From: a bacterium
GTDB taxonomy: Bacteria; Patescibacteriota; Minisyncoccia; Phycocordibacterales; Phycocordibacteraceae
DNA: 18,144 nucleotides
Reading direction: 5' to 3'
Assembly: GCA_021781935.1 (NCBI GenBank)
Contig: JAJXVW010000005.1
Location: forward strand, 1 to 18,144
Part shown: in pieces, positions 6,821 through 14,266 of the stretch
Position numbering within the stretch: position 1 is the first letter of the stretch
Layout: each line of letters begins with the position of its first letter
Translations under genes and position numbers: made by a program
Notes under the pieces: model-generated
What the model saw: the letters and a program-made list of their open reading frames with translations, nothing else
Told to the model about the DNA's origin: nothing
The model's database searches: none

Positions 6821-7816
6821 TCACGCGAGCACGGCTCCCCCCACGAGTTCTCCCTGTTCATCGTAAAAGACGATCGACTGTCCGGGCGCGTACGGCTCAG
6901 ATAGCGCGTCGCGCGGAACAAATAGGTTGTCGCGGATGGTGCCGGGTACCCGCGGCCCGCGGTAGCGAAGCTGTGCGACCGCGACCGAGTGCGGCTCGCG
7001 GATCCAGTTCGGGACGGAAAATCCGATTGCAGCCGCGCTCGCAGGTTCGCGCTCGCGGGAAACCGTAAGGAGGTTATTCGCAAGATCTTTCGCGCGAACG
7101 AACCATGGACCCGCGGAACGCGCCTCCCGCAGGGACACCCGCTCGCCGAGCGTATAGAGTACCGCCCCGTCATGCCTCCCGATCAAGGTGCCGCTCCCGT
7201 CATGCGCTGGACCGGACTCGGGAGCGAACTGCTCACGGAGGAATTCATCGACCGAAATATCACCAAGGAAACACACGCCCTGCGAATCCGGTTTTCGGGC
7301 AACCGGTAGGTTGCGGGACGCAGCGAGCGCACGGACGCGAGCCTTCGTCATTCCCGCGAGCGGGAAGACGAGTGAATCCCATCTCTCCTTCGGGACGGCC
7401 CAGAGGAAATACCGCTGATCCTTCTCTCCGTCTACATAGTGTCCCGTTGCGAGATACTCCGCCCCCCGCTCCTTCGCAAAGGCGTAAAGCGCTCCGAACT
7501 TTATATCGCGATTGCACATCACGTCCGGATTCGGTGTCCGTCCGGCGCCGTATTCCGCGACGAGGTAGTCGATTACCGAGCGCTTGTACCGAGCGCTGGC
7601 GTCAAGTGTGGTGAACGGCAGCCCGAGATGCGCCGCCACGCGCATCGCGTCGCGCCGATCCTGCGCCCACGTGCACGGCATGCCCGGCGGGTACCAGCCC
7701 TTCACGAACACGGCATGCACGAACGCGCCGGCCTCCTGGAGAAGCGACGCGCTCACAGCGGAGTCTACCCCGCCGGAAAGCCCTATGAAGATTTGCTTCT
7801 TGCGCACCTCTGGCAT
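6821..7816 (-). CDS. mnmA: tRNA-specific 2-thiouridylase MnmA
   Basis: MnmA puts the 2-thio group on the wobble uridine (U34) of Lys, Glu and Gln tRNAs, using ATP to adenylate the base and a persulfide as sulfur source. The 331-aa length is slightly short compared with about 360 in most bacteria. The PP-loop SGGVDS is at 14-19. The two catalytic cysteines are Cys101 (NPDVMCNRDIKFG) and Cys182 (SQGVCFLGD). ATGHY (123-127) and the KPDSQGVCF segment are diagnostic. The central domain carries GPWFVRAKD, and the C-terminal beta-barrel includes VAQLRYRGP. Segment 41-58 (WYPPGMPCTWAQDRRDAM) differs from the proteobacterial version and looks CPR-like. It begins 42 nt after mltG. Upstream, TAGGAT at 7823-7828 may be read either as a -10 or as an AGGA ribosome site 7 nt from the ATG. 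Confidence 0.97.
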   Translation of the reverse strand: MPEVRKKQIFIGLSGGVDSAVSASLLQEAGAFVHAVFVKGWYPPGMPCTWAQDRRDAMRVAAHLGLPFTTLDASARYKRSVIDYLVAEYGAGRTPNPDVMCNRDIKFGALYAFAKERGAEYLATGHYVDGEKDQRYFLWAVPKERWDSLVFPLAGMTKARVRALAASRNLPVARKPDSQGVCFLGDISVDEFLREQFAPESGPAHDGSGTLIGRHDGAVLYTLGERVSLREARSAGPWFVRAKDLANNLLTVSREREPASAAAIGFSVPNWIREPHSVAVAQLRYRGPRVPGTIRDNLFVPRDALSEPYAPGQSIVFYDEQGELVGGAVLA

Positions 7817-7858
7817 ATCCGCATCCTACGGACCGGCGTCAGACCATGCAAGGTGCAG

Positions 7859-8863
7859 TTATCTCAGGTAGAGCCGCTGATTCGCGAGTTGTTCCGCGTA
7901 GGTCCTCGCGTAGTGCATGCGTCCATCCTTTCCCGTGAGGTAGTAGAGATCGTCCGTCTGTGCCGGTTCGATCGCGGCCGTGATCGAATCGAGCCCCGGG
8001 TTATCGATCGGCCCGGGCGGGAGACCCGTATGAAGGTAGGTATTGTACGGGGACGCGACGCTCAGATCCGCAAAGGAAGGTGCGTACGTGCTGCGATGAA
8101 AGATATAGCCGAACACCGCGTCAACCTGCAGCGGCATACCGTCCTTGATCCGATTCCAAAGTATGCCGGATACCATGCGACGCGAATCCGATGTCCGCGC
8201 CTCCTTCTCGATGAGTGACGCCATGATGATGATATCCGAGAGCGTATGTCCGGACGCGGATATCGCGGGCATGAGCGGCGTGATTTTTGCTTCGAAATTG
8301 TCGCGCATGGCCTGCACGATCGAATCAGCCGTAGCGTCGGGAGGGAAAAGATAGGTGTCGGGAAAAAGATATCCTTCATAGGGGCCGGCGGCGGTGATGA
8401 AGTCTGATTCCGTGATGGTCGGAAATGCTGTCGAGATCTTCGCCGCCATATCGCGTACGGTTTCTCCCTCCGCAAACGTGAGTCGCGTCGGTGGAATGCC
8501 GAACGCTCCCGCCCCGATGCGGGATGCGATTGTGAAGGCGTTCTCCGGCTTCGTGAGCCGATAAGAACCCGGATGAATGTGCGCGCTCACGCCCGTGAGG
8601 CGCAGGAGATATTTGAATGCGACCGCCGATCGGACGACGCGTTCCTGTGCTAGTTCATCCGCCACCTGAACGGCAGAGTCGCCGCGCGCGATGACGATGA
8701 GATCGCCCGTCGGATAACGCAAAGGGGGCGAAACGAGGAGCCAATACCCGATCATAAGCAGCGCCGCGACGATGAGCACCAACGTCCAGGGGGCACGATA
8801 GCGTATGGCATGCGCGCAGAGGGCTGATCGCGCCGCAGCGAAAAGACGTGAAAAGTACCCCAT
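7859..8863 (-). CDS. mltG: Endolytic murein transglycosylase MltG (YceG-like)
   Basis: MltG cuts nascent glycan strands at the membrane and sets peptidoglycan chain length. The 334-aa protein has a cytoplasmic N-terminus, one membrane helix (about 26-44) and a LysM-like region (about 50-118; HPGSYRLTK at 97-105). The catalytic domain has GYLFPDTYLFP (164-174), LIEKEA with catalytic Glu219 (217-222), MPLQVDAV (243-250), SPYNTYLHTGLPPGPIDNPG (271-290), and the end YLTGKDGRMHYARTYAEQ. All hallmark motifs are intact. It starts 3 nt after the stop of the DUF8128-like gene without a ribosome site, so co-translation is likely. mnmA follows 42 nt downstream. Confidence 0.97.
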   Translation of the reverse strand: MGYFSRLFAAARSALCAHAIRYRAPWTLVLIVAALLMIGYWLLVSPPLRYPTGDLIVIARGDSAVQVADELAQERVVRSAVAFKYLLRLTGVSAHIHPGSYRLTKPENAFTIASRIGAGAFGIPPTRLTFAEGETVRDMAAKISTAFPTITESDFITAAGPYEGYLFPDTYLFPPDATADSIVQAMRDNFEAKITPLMPAISASGHTLSDIIIMASLIEKEARTSDSRRMVSGILWNRIKDGMPLQVDAVFGYIFHRSTYAPSFADLSVASPYNTYLHTGLPPGPIDNPGLDSITAAIEPAQTDDLYYLTGKDGRMHYARTYAEQLANQRLYLR

Positions 8864-8866
8864 GCG

Positions 8867-10237
8867 TCAGATGGGCAAATTCACCGGTGCCTCGCTCGTT
8901 GCTGATTCGATGCGGGCTAGGCTCGGTGTCGCCACCGCTCCCGACGGAATGTGAAAAATGGTCGCAAGTTCCTCCGTGCTCATGACCATGGGGTCGGGCA
9001 TCTTGAACGGGTCGTGGAAGTACTGTCGGCGCCGATACGCCTCGACGAGCTCGCGTCGGAAGACGTCCTTGCGGCGTTCGTTGCCGATCTCCCAGGGATA
9101 ATCGCTGAACATGATGCCGAAGTGCGCCGCCTTGAGGCCGTTGCGATCTTCAACGTTGAATGGTTTCCAGAGAGAAATCATGCCGGTAATGTTTACCGGG
9201 TCGAATTTGTCCGGTTGCGCGACGTATACCCCGCGGATGCCCACGTCGAACGCGAGCTTGGAGACGTTCCGCTCGATGGCGGCGATCTTCTCGCTCTGTC
9301 CCTTGGTTGGATTCGGAAAGCCTTCGGTTTCGCGCATCTCGCCGGTGAACACGTCCCGGTATTTGACCGTCTTTACCGTTTCCTTGCGGAGCTCGTCCAC
9401 AAGCTCTTTCGCACGGTCCCGCCAGGTGTAAGGCTTCCCGTCAGGCTTTATGACGCCGTATTTTTCCCCGTTATGAATACGGAAAATTATCTGAAGCCAG
9501 AAGTTTTCTCCGGGACGCATCGAGCCGAGGAATTCCGTGAGATGTGCGAACGGATCTACCTGCTCGGGTTCCTTTTGCGTCTTATCGAGACCGTAATCGA
9601 CATAGGTCTTGATCGGAACAGGATCGTTCTTGTCGGTATGCTTATAATCGCACCCCCAGACGCCGTACTCTTCCGGCCTCGCGGTTATGAAGCGCGTATA
9701 ATCCTCCACCTCGACCAGCTGAACGCCCGGATATTGCGCATAAAAAGCGTTCTCAACGAGCTTACGGAAGTTATCCCGCGTCCATATGTAGAAATGCACC
9801 TGACCGCCGAATGAGACGAGTTCGATGGACCAATACGGCCGGACCTGACCTTGGATAAATTTCTGATACCAGTTACTCTCGCCCTTCGTATAGTGAATGG
9901 CCGAAAATACCGCCTCCATGGCGAGCGGGGTCTTCGCGAGATTTCTTGGCGGCCGTATCTCGAGCAGTATGACTTTCTGCTTTGCGATGAACTCAGACCG
10001 TATGAGAAGGAGCCAGGAGTGCCAGGAGGCGTCAAGAATGATGGCGGGAAGCCAGAGGGGCGAGAGGAAAAGGGCGAGTTCGACACCGTGGACGGTGGCG
10101 ATCGGGAAGAATACGTAAAACAAGAAAATCCCAACGAGGCCGCCCACGAACGGAGGCCAGGAGAACGGACGTACGCCCGCCTTGTCACGCGATTTCTCGA
10201 CCAGCTTCTCGAGCTCCTCGTAGAACGGTAAGTGCAT
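8867..10237 (-). CDS. DUF8128-like two-TM protein (CPR conserved, secretion/conjugation-associated type)
   Basis: The 456-aa protein has a short N-terminal helix (MHLPFYEELEKLVEKSRDK), two hydrophobic helices (about 29-47 and 54-78), and then a large cytoplasmic domain. That domain holds LEIRPPRNLAKTPLAMEAVF, WSIELVSFGGQVHFYIW and QYPGVQLVEVEDY. The C-terminus has MSTEELATIFHIPS, ARIESATSEAPVNLPI. From memory, these segments belong to the CPR family DUF8128, usually found beside or fused to a VirB4/TraC- or HerA-like ATPase. No Walker motif is present here and no ATPase gene lies in the window. The ATG at 10237 is chosen; a start at 10279 would put codons inside a strong hairpin and across the extended -10. 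mltG starts 3 nt after its stop. Confidence 0.7.
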   Translation of the reverse strand: MHLPFYEELEKLVEKSRDKAGVRPFSWPPFVGGLVGIFLFYVFFPIATVHGVELALFLSPLWLPAIILDASWHSWLLLIRSEFIAKQKVILLEIRPPRNLAKTPLAMEAVFSAIHYTKGESNWYQKFIQGQVRPYWSIELVSFGGQVHFYIWTRDNFRKLVENAFYAQYPGVQLVEVEDYTRFITARPEEYGVWGCDYKHTDKNDPVPIKTYVDYGLDKTQKEPEQVDPFAHLTEFLGSMRPGENFWLQIIFRIHNGEKYGVIKPDGKPYTWRDRAKELVDELRKETVKTVKYRDVFTGEMRETEGFPNPTKGQSEKIAAIERNVSKLAFDVGIRGVYVAQPDKFDPVNITGMISLWKPFNVEDRNGLKAAHFGIMFSDYPWEIGNERRKDVFRRELVEAYRRRQYFHDPFKMPDPMVMSTEELATIFHIPSGAVATPSLARIESATSEAPVNLPI

Positions 10238-10252
10238 GGTGGGATACGCTTC

Positions 10253-10261
10253 AGTGTAGCA
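10253..10261 (-). promoter_or_regulatory. Extended -10 (TGC-TACACT) for the DUF8128-like gene and mltG
   Basis: TGC-TACACT on the - strand, 15 nt before the ATG at 10237, leaving a leader of about 8 nt without a clear Shine-Dalgarno. It directly follows the hairpin at 10262-10297, so termination of the upstream gene and initiation of this one are back to back. Confidence 0.4.
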
Positions 10262-10297
10262 GAACGAACGCCGCATCACGGGATGCGGCGCTCGTTC
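10262..10297 (-). terminator. 16-bp hairpin with 4-nt loop after the sigma4/HARE-HTH gene
   Basis: Arms 10262-10277 and 10282-10297 pair around the 4-nt loop 10278-10281. The one non-Watson-Crick position (10268/10291) is an A-C mismatch in + strand RNA but a U-G wobble in - strand RNA, so the fold fits the - strand transcript of the upstream gene (stop at 10313). There is no U-run after it on either strand, so it may be an atypical terminator, an RNA-stabilising stem or an attenuator rather than a classical Rho-independent terminator. Confidence 0.55.
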
Positions 10298-10312
10298 GTG
10301 TGTATTAACGCG

Positions 10313-11386
10313 CTAAGCGACCGTATACGTCCCGTCCTTATTGCGTTTGAAGTAGCGGGGGTCGTTCAGATTCACGAGTATGGTGTTGTCCTTCACGATG
10401 CGAGCCTTCTTGACCTGCCGCACCACCTCGTCCTTCGTAAGCGCGCCGGATTCCTTGAGCACCTCGCGAATGACATCGCGTACGACGCCGGGCTTATATC
10501 CCCACTCGGTGAGCGCGTAGAGACCGCGTCCCACGAGTACGAACCGGGCATCCTTTATGAGTTCATTGTGCGTGGTTGCAACGTGCGCCTTCTTCGAAAA
10601 CGTTGCGGTGATCGCTTTTGCGACATCGGCAAAATGCATGGGCTCTCCCTTTCGCTTGATGGTGAGATACGCATAGTCACGGATGCCCTTCGTCCGTATG
10701 GCCGGCGCTGATATGCGCCCCCATTCCGAAAGCGGATTGCAGCCAATCCTTTTCGACAATGAAAGCCAGCGCTTCAAAACTTCCTCGTTCCGATAGGCGT
10801 CATTGACGCCCTTCAATTCATCAAGAAAACGATCGAGAAGCTCCGACTCCGGTACCACCTCATCGTCCGACAGCGATTCGTATAGCGCGGTAAGCGCTTC
10901 GTGGATTTTTTTAGCCGTCGATGGATCGATATGCCAGCGCGCAAGAAATTCATCCGTTTCGCGCTCGCGCGTAAATGTTGAGCTCAGCATGAGAAGGAAA
11001 CGGAAACGGTTTCGCCCGCGCTCGTCGGTAGCAAGAGCGTTCAGGAGATCTTGCTCAGAAACCATGGCGCCGAGCGCATCGATGCGGCTTGCAAGTTCCT
11101 CGAGCGCCTTCGCGGCCTCCTTGAACGCGGCGCTCGCTCGTATGGATTCAAGCCCTGCCGCCTCGATTTGCCGAACGCGCTCTCGCGTGATGCCCGACCG
11201 GTCGCCGATGGCCTCGAGCGTTTCGCGCCTCGTGTTGGCGCCGAGCCCGAACCGCCGTACGAGCACGTCCCGCGGACGTTCCGGAGCGGCGGCGAGGAGT
11301 TTCTTCACGAGCATAGTGCTGTCGAATGAAAACGGGTCTTTCGCACGCGGAGCAGCTCCCCGTTTCGGCTTTGTTTTCATAGGCAT
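10313..11386 (-). CDS. Transcription-factor-like protein: sigma-70 region 4 HTH plus HARE-HTH winged helix
   Basis: The 357-aa protein has a basic N-terminus (KTKPKRGAAPRAK), then a sigma region 4 domain (about 37-85): VLVRRFGLG, TLEAIGDRSGITRERVRQIEAAGLESIR, the helix-turn-helix that reads the -35 box in sigma factors. Regions 1-3 are missing, so it is not a full sigma factor. A helical middle (86-230) follows, then a HARE-HTH (about 234-297; DYAYLTIKRKGEPMHFADVAKAI, HNELIKDARFVLVGRGLYALTEWGY), the fold of the RNA polymerase delta subunit. The C-terminus (298-357) resembles another winged helix. Likely a DNA-binding or polymerase-associated regulator. It has the strongest promoter in the window, no Shine-Dalgarno, and a hairpin downstream. 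The start at 11386 is preferred over the in-frame ATG at 11380 from promoter spacing. Confidence 0.85.
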   Translation of the reverse strand: MPMKTKPKRGAAPRAKDPFSFDSTMLVKKLLAAAPERPRDVLVRRFGLGANTRRETLEAIGDRSGITRERVRQIEAAGLESIRASAAFKEAAKALEELASRIDALGAMVSEQDLLNALATDERGRNRFRFLLMLSSTFTRERETDEFLARWHIDPSTAKKIHEALTALYESLSDDEVVPESELLDRFLDELKGVNDAYRNEEVLKRWLSLSKRIGCNPLSEWGRISAPAIRTKGIRDYAYLTIKRKGEPMHFADVAKAITATFSKKAHVATTHNELIKDARFVLVGRGLYALTEWGYKPGVVRDVIREVLKESGALTKDEVVRQVKKARIVKDNTILVNLNDPRYFKRNKDGTYTVA

Positions 11387-11395
11387 GTGGTCTTA

Positions 11396-11424
11396 TTTAT
11401 AGCAACTGTTTTGAATAACGTCAA
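11396..11424 (-). promoter_or_regulatory. Consensus-like housekeeping promoter for the sigma4/HARE-HTH gene
   Basis: On the - strand: TTGACG (11419-11424), a 17-bp spacer, and TATAAA (11396-11401). From the end of the -10 to the ATG at 11386 there are 9 nt, so the transcript starts within a few bases of the start codon. The promoter is embedded in the short gap after leuS. Confidence 0.8.
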
Positions 11425-11433
11425 TTTTCCGGA

Positions 11434-14262
11434 TCAGACCACGATATTCAGTATCCGTCCCGGCACGTATACGATGCGTGGCTGCCCGCCGCGAAGCGCC
11501 TCGTCGGCTCCCGGTATGGCGCGCGCCGCCTCGATCGCCTGTTCCTCCGTCGCGTCAGGCGCAATCAAGATCTCCCCTCGACGCTTTCCATTCACCTGGA
11601 CGGCTATCGTCACGATCGCATCGGCAAGCAGCTCCCGCGGATAGCTCGGCCACGGAGAGCCGTGAACGGAACCGGTTCCCCCGAGCTGCTCCCAGAGATG
11701 CTCCGCCACGTGCGGCGCGAACGGCGCGAGCAGTTGTACATATCCGCGCATGGACGGCTTTGAGACTGGCGAGTGCCGTTCGAAATCGTTGAGGAGCGTC
11801 ATGAGGCTTGCGACCGCGGTGTTCAGTTTGAACCGGTCCCCATCCTCCGTGATCTTTGCGCATGTCCGCGCGAGTCCGCGCCGCTCCGGTTCCGTCTGCA
11901 CCTCACCCGCGGCGCGATCGCATTGCGCGATGACCCGCTCGATGAACCGGCGCATGGATGGGACGCCGTCAAGCTGCCAGGGATAGCTCCCGGGCTCGTT
12001 ATATGGACCAATGAATGCAAGATAGATGCGGACCGCGTCCGCGCCGTGCTCCGCGACGACCTCGTCCGGACTGATGACGTTGCCTTTCGATTTGCTCATC
12101 TTTTGCCCGTCGGGGCCCATAATGAGGCCTCGGTTATAGCGTTCCTCGAACGGTTCGTCGACCGGAACAAGCGCGAGGTCATGGAGCGCCTTCGTGAAGA
12201 AGCGGGCGTAGAGGACGTGCATCGTCGTATGTTCGCTCCCGCCCGAATACCGGTCGACCGGAAGCCAGCGCTTCATGAGCTTCGGATCTGAAAAATCATC
12301 TGGGTCCCGCGGGTCGAGATACCGCAGAAAGTACCACGACGAATCAACGAACGTGTCGAGCGTGTCATACTCCGGCGTCCATCCTTCCCCGAAAATGCGC
12401 GCGACGCGCGTACGAAGCTCCTCCGAGGAAGCAAGCGGCGATTTGCCGGTCGGCGTGAAATCTACATCGGTGGGAAGAAGCCAGGGAAGATGCTCGGCGG
12501 GAATCGCGTGCGGCTCCCCTTCCGGGTCATAGACGACGGGGATAGGACACCCCCAGTACCGCTGGCGAGAGACGAGCCAATCACGCAGACGATAGTTCGT
12601 CGTGCGTTCCCCGCCGATTGATTCCACGATGTCCCGCATCGCCTCGCGATTACTCGCACCGTCGAATGGGCCCGAGTTCACGAGCACGCCGTCTCCGGTA
12701 TATACGTCATTGCCGGTCGCGAGGCGTTGAAGCACGATATCGAGTTCAGCGTGCGAGAGATTCTCGCGCGTAAGTTCTTCAAACGGTACCCAATCCACCT
12801 CATGCTTAGCAGCCTCCTCAGGATCAAGCGGCACGGCCTCGTCGTTCTCAAGCTCGAAGTAGATAGTGGTATTGTGCGCGATCCGGTTCACGTCCTTGTG
12901 AGACGCGAAAAATTCGGAGTGCACGGGCCCGCCCAGGATACGTATCAGTTTAAGATTCTTATAGCCTGACTCTTCAAGAATTTCACGACGCGCCGCTGTC
13001 TCCACGTCTTCGCCTTCCTCGATTCCCCCTATAACAAACGTCGTCCACTGCGGCTTCTTCGTGCGCAACACGAGATACCGGTTCGTCGCTGGATTACGGA
13101 CGATCGCCATCACGATTGTGCGGAACACCACCTCTTTTCCTGGTACGTGTGGGTTCTTCTCATCTATGCGCACGGGCATGACTACGTGCTTAATCGGCAA
13201 GTCGTGCTTGCGTGCGAAATCAAAGTCACGCTCGTCGTGCGCCGGCACAGCCATGACAGCTCCGGTGCCATAGGAGCCGAGTACGTAATCGGCCACAAAC
13301 ACGGGGATCTCTTCTTTTGTCGCAGGATTGACCGCCGTAACACCTTTGAGCTCCACGCCGGTCTTCTCCTTGTTCTCGCTTCGCTCACGCTCGGTTTTAC
13401 GCTTCGTTGCCTCAACGTAGGAGGAGACATCCTGCGCATTCGTAAGGGAAGGCATCAGCTCACCGACGAGCGGGTGCTCGGGCGCGAGCACGACATAGGT
13501 CGCGCCGAAGACCGTGTCCGGACGCGTGGTGAAGACGCGGATGGTGCCGTGCCCGGATATAGCAAAATCAAGATACGCTCCCGCGCTCTTCCCGATCCAT
13601 GCCCGTTGCGCATCCTTTATTTCCGCGCGCCACGGGAGCGAATCGAGGCCTTCAAGGAGCCGCTCAGCATACTGCGTGATCCTCAAAAACCATTGAGTGA
13701 GGTTGCGCTCCTCGACCTCCGTCCCGCAGCGCTCGCATCGCCCATCGATGACCTGCTCGTTCGCGAGCACGGTCTGGTCTTTCGGACACCACTTCACCGG
13801 CGCCGCACGGCGTTCCGCAAGCCCGTGCTCGAAGAGCTTTGTAAAGAGCCACTGGGTCCATTGGTAGTACGATGGGTCGCACGTGATCACCTCCCTCGAC
13901 CAGTCGAACGAAGCGCCCATGCTTTCGAGCTGCCCGCGCATGCGCTCGATATTCCGATACGTCCACTCTTTCGGATCGAGGCCGTTGCGGATTGCAGCGT
14001 TCTCAGCTGGGAGCCCGAACGCGTCGAATCCGATCGGGAACAGGACGTTCTGCCCGCGAGCGCGCCGAATGCGCGCGTATATATCGGTAACGGCAAACGC
14101 ATACCAATGCCCGATGTGGAGATCGCCGGACGGGTACGGAAATTCGACGAGCAGATAGTAGGGTTCTTCCCCGCTCGTCACGTCAGTCGTATAGAGTCCA
14201 AGCTTCTTCCATTTGGCACGTGCCGCAGACTCGACCTCGCGATGATCGTAGGAACGAGCCAT
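11434..14262 (-). CDS. leuS: Leucyl-tRNA synthetase with a Nudix domain inserted in the editing (CP1) domain
   Basis: LeuRS charges tRNA-Leu and edits mischarged tRNA. The 942-aa product starts MARSYDHREVESAARAKW. HIGH is at 49-52 (GDLHIGHWYAF) and KMSKS at 721-725. The zinc knuckle uses Cys159, Cys176 and Cys179. The editing domain has TTRPDTVFG (245-253) and the AVPAHDERDFDF segment (about 338-349). After LPIKHVVMP the editing fold is interrupted by about 137 residues (about 380-516), and it resumes at YTGDGVLVNSGPFDG. The insert carries a perfect Nudix box at 412-434 (G-x5-E-x7-REIxEExGY). The C-terminal VNGKRRGEI segment is normal. The start at 14262 is chosen from AAGGA 8 nt upstream; an upstream ATG at 14310 would overlap the preceding gene. 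leuS begins 4 nt after that gene's stop. Confidence 0.97.
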   Translation of the reverse strand: MARSYDHREVESAARAKWKKLGLYTTDVTSGEEPYYLLVEFPYPSGDLHIGHWYAFAVTDIYARIRRARGQNVLFPIGFDAFGLPAENAAIRNGLDPKEWTYRNIERMRGQLESMGASFDWSREVITCDPSYYQWTQWLFTKLFEHGLAERRAAPVKWCPKDQTVLANEQVIDGRCERCGTEVEERNLTQWFLRITQYAERLLEGLDSLPWRAEIKDAQRAWIGKSAGAYLDFAISGHGTIRVFTTRPDTVFGATYVVLAPEHPLVGELMPSLTNAQDVSSYVEATKRKTERERSENKEKTGVELKGVTAVNPATKEEIPVFVADYVLGSYGTGAVMAVPAHDERDFDFARKHDLPIKHVVMPVRIDEKNPHVPGKEVVFRTIVMAIVRNPATNRYLVLRTKKPQWTTFVIGGIEEGEDVETAARREILEESGYKNLKLIRILGGPVHSEFFASHKDVNRIAHNTTIYFELENDEAVPLDPEEAAKHEVDWVPFEELTRENLSHAELDIVLQRLATGNDVYTGDGVLVNSGPFDGASNREAMRDIVESIGGERTTNYRLRDWLVSRQRYWGCPIPVVYDPEGEPHAIPAEHLPWLLPTDVDFTPTGKSPLASSEELRTRVARIFGEGWTPEYDTLDTFVDSSWYFLRYLDPRDPDDFSDPKLMKRWLPVDRYSGGSEHTTMHVLYARFFTKALHDLALVPVDEPFEERYNRGLIMGPDGQKMSKSKGNVISPDEVVAEHGADAVRIYLAFIGPYNEPGSYPWQLDGVPSMRRFIERVIAQCDRAAGEVQTEPERRGLARTCAKITEDGDRFKLNTAVASLMTLLNDFERHSPVSKPSMRGYVQLLAPFAPHVAEHLWEQLGGTGSVHGSPWPSYPRELLADAIVTIAVQVNGKRRGEILIAPDATEEQAIEAARAIPGADEALRGGQPRIVYVPGRILNIVV
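12715..13125 (-). other. Nudix hydrolase domain inserted in LeuRS
   Basis: The encoded insert runs from VVFRTIVMAIVRNPATNRYL to ELDIVLQRL. The Nudix box residues, in 942-aa numbering, are Gly412, Glu418, Arg426, Glu427, Glu430, Glu431 and Gly433, all present, so metal-dependent hydrolysis of a nucleoside diphosphate-X substrate is possible. Boundaries are approximate, taken from where LeuRS similarity stops and resumes. Confidence 0.9.
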
Positions 14263-14266
14263 GTAG

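Noticed and set aside
7439..8218. A 259-aa + strand frame spanning the mnmA/mltG junction
   Set aside because: It crosses two genes with intact catalytic motifs on the other strand and shows no domain of its own.
8951..9814. A 287-aa + strand frame opposite the DUF8128-like gene
   Set aside because: It is an antisense shadow. The - strand frame has coherent membrane helices and family-like segments.
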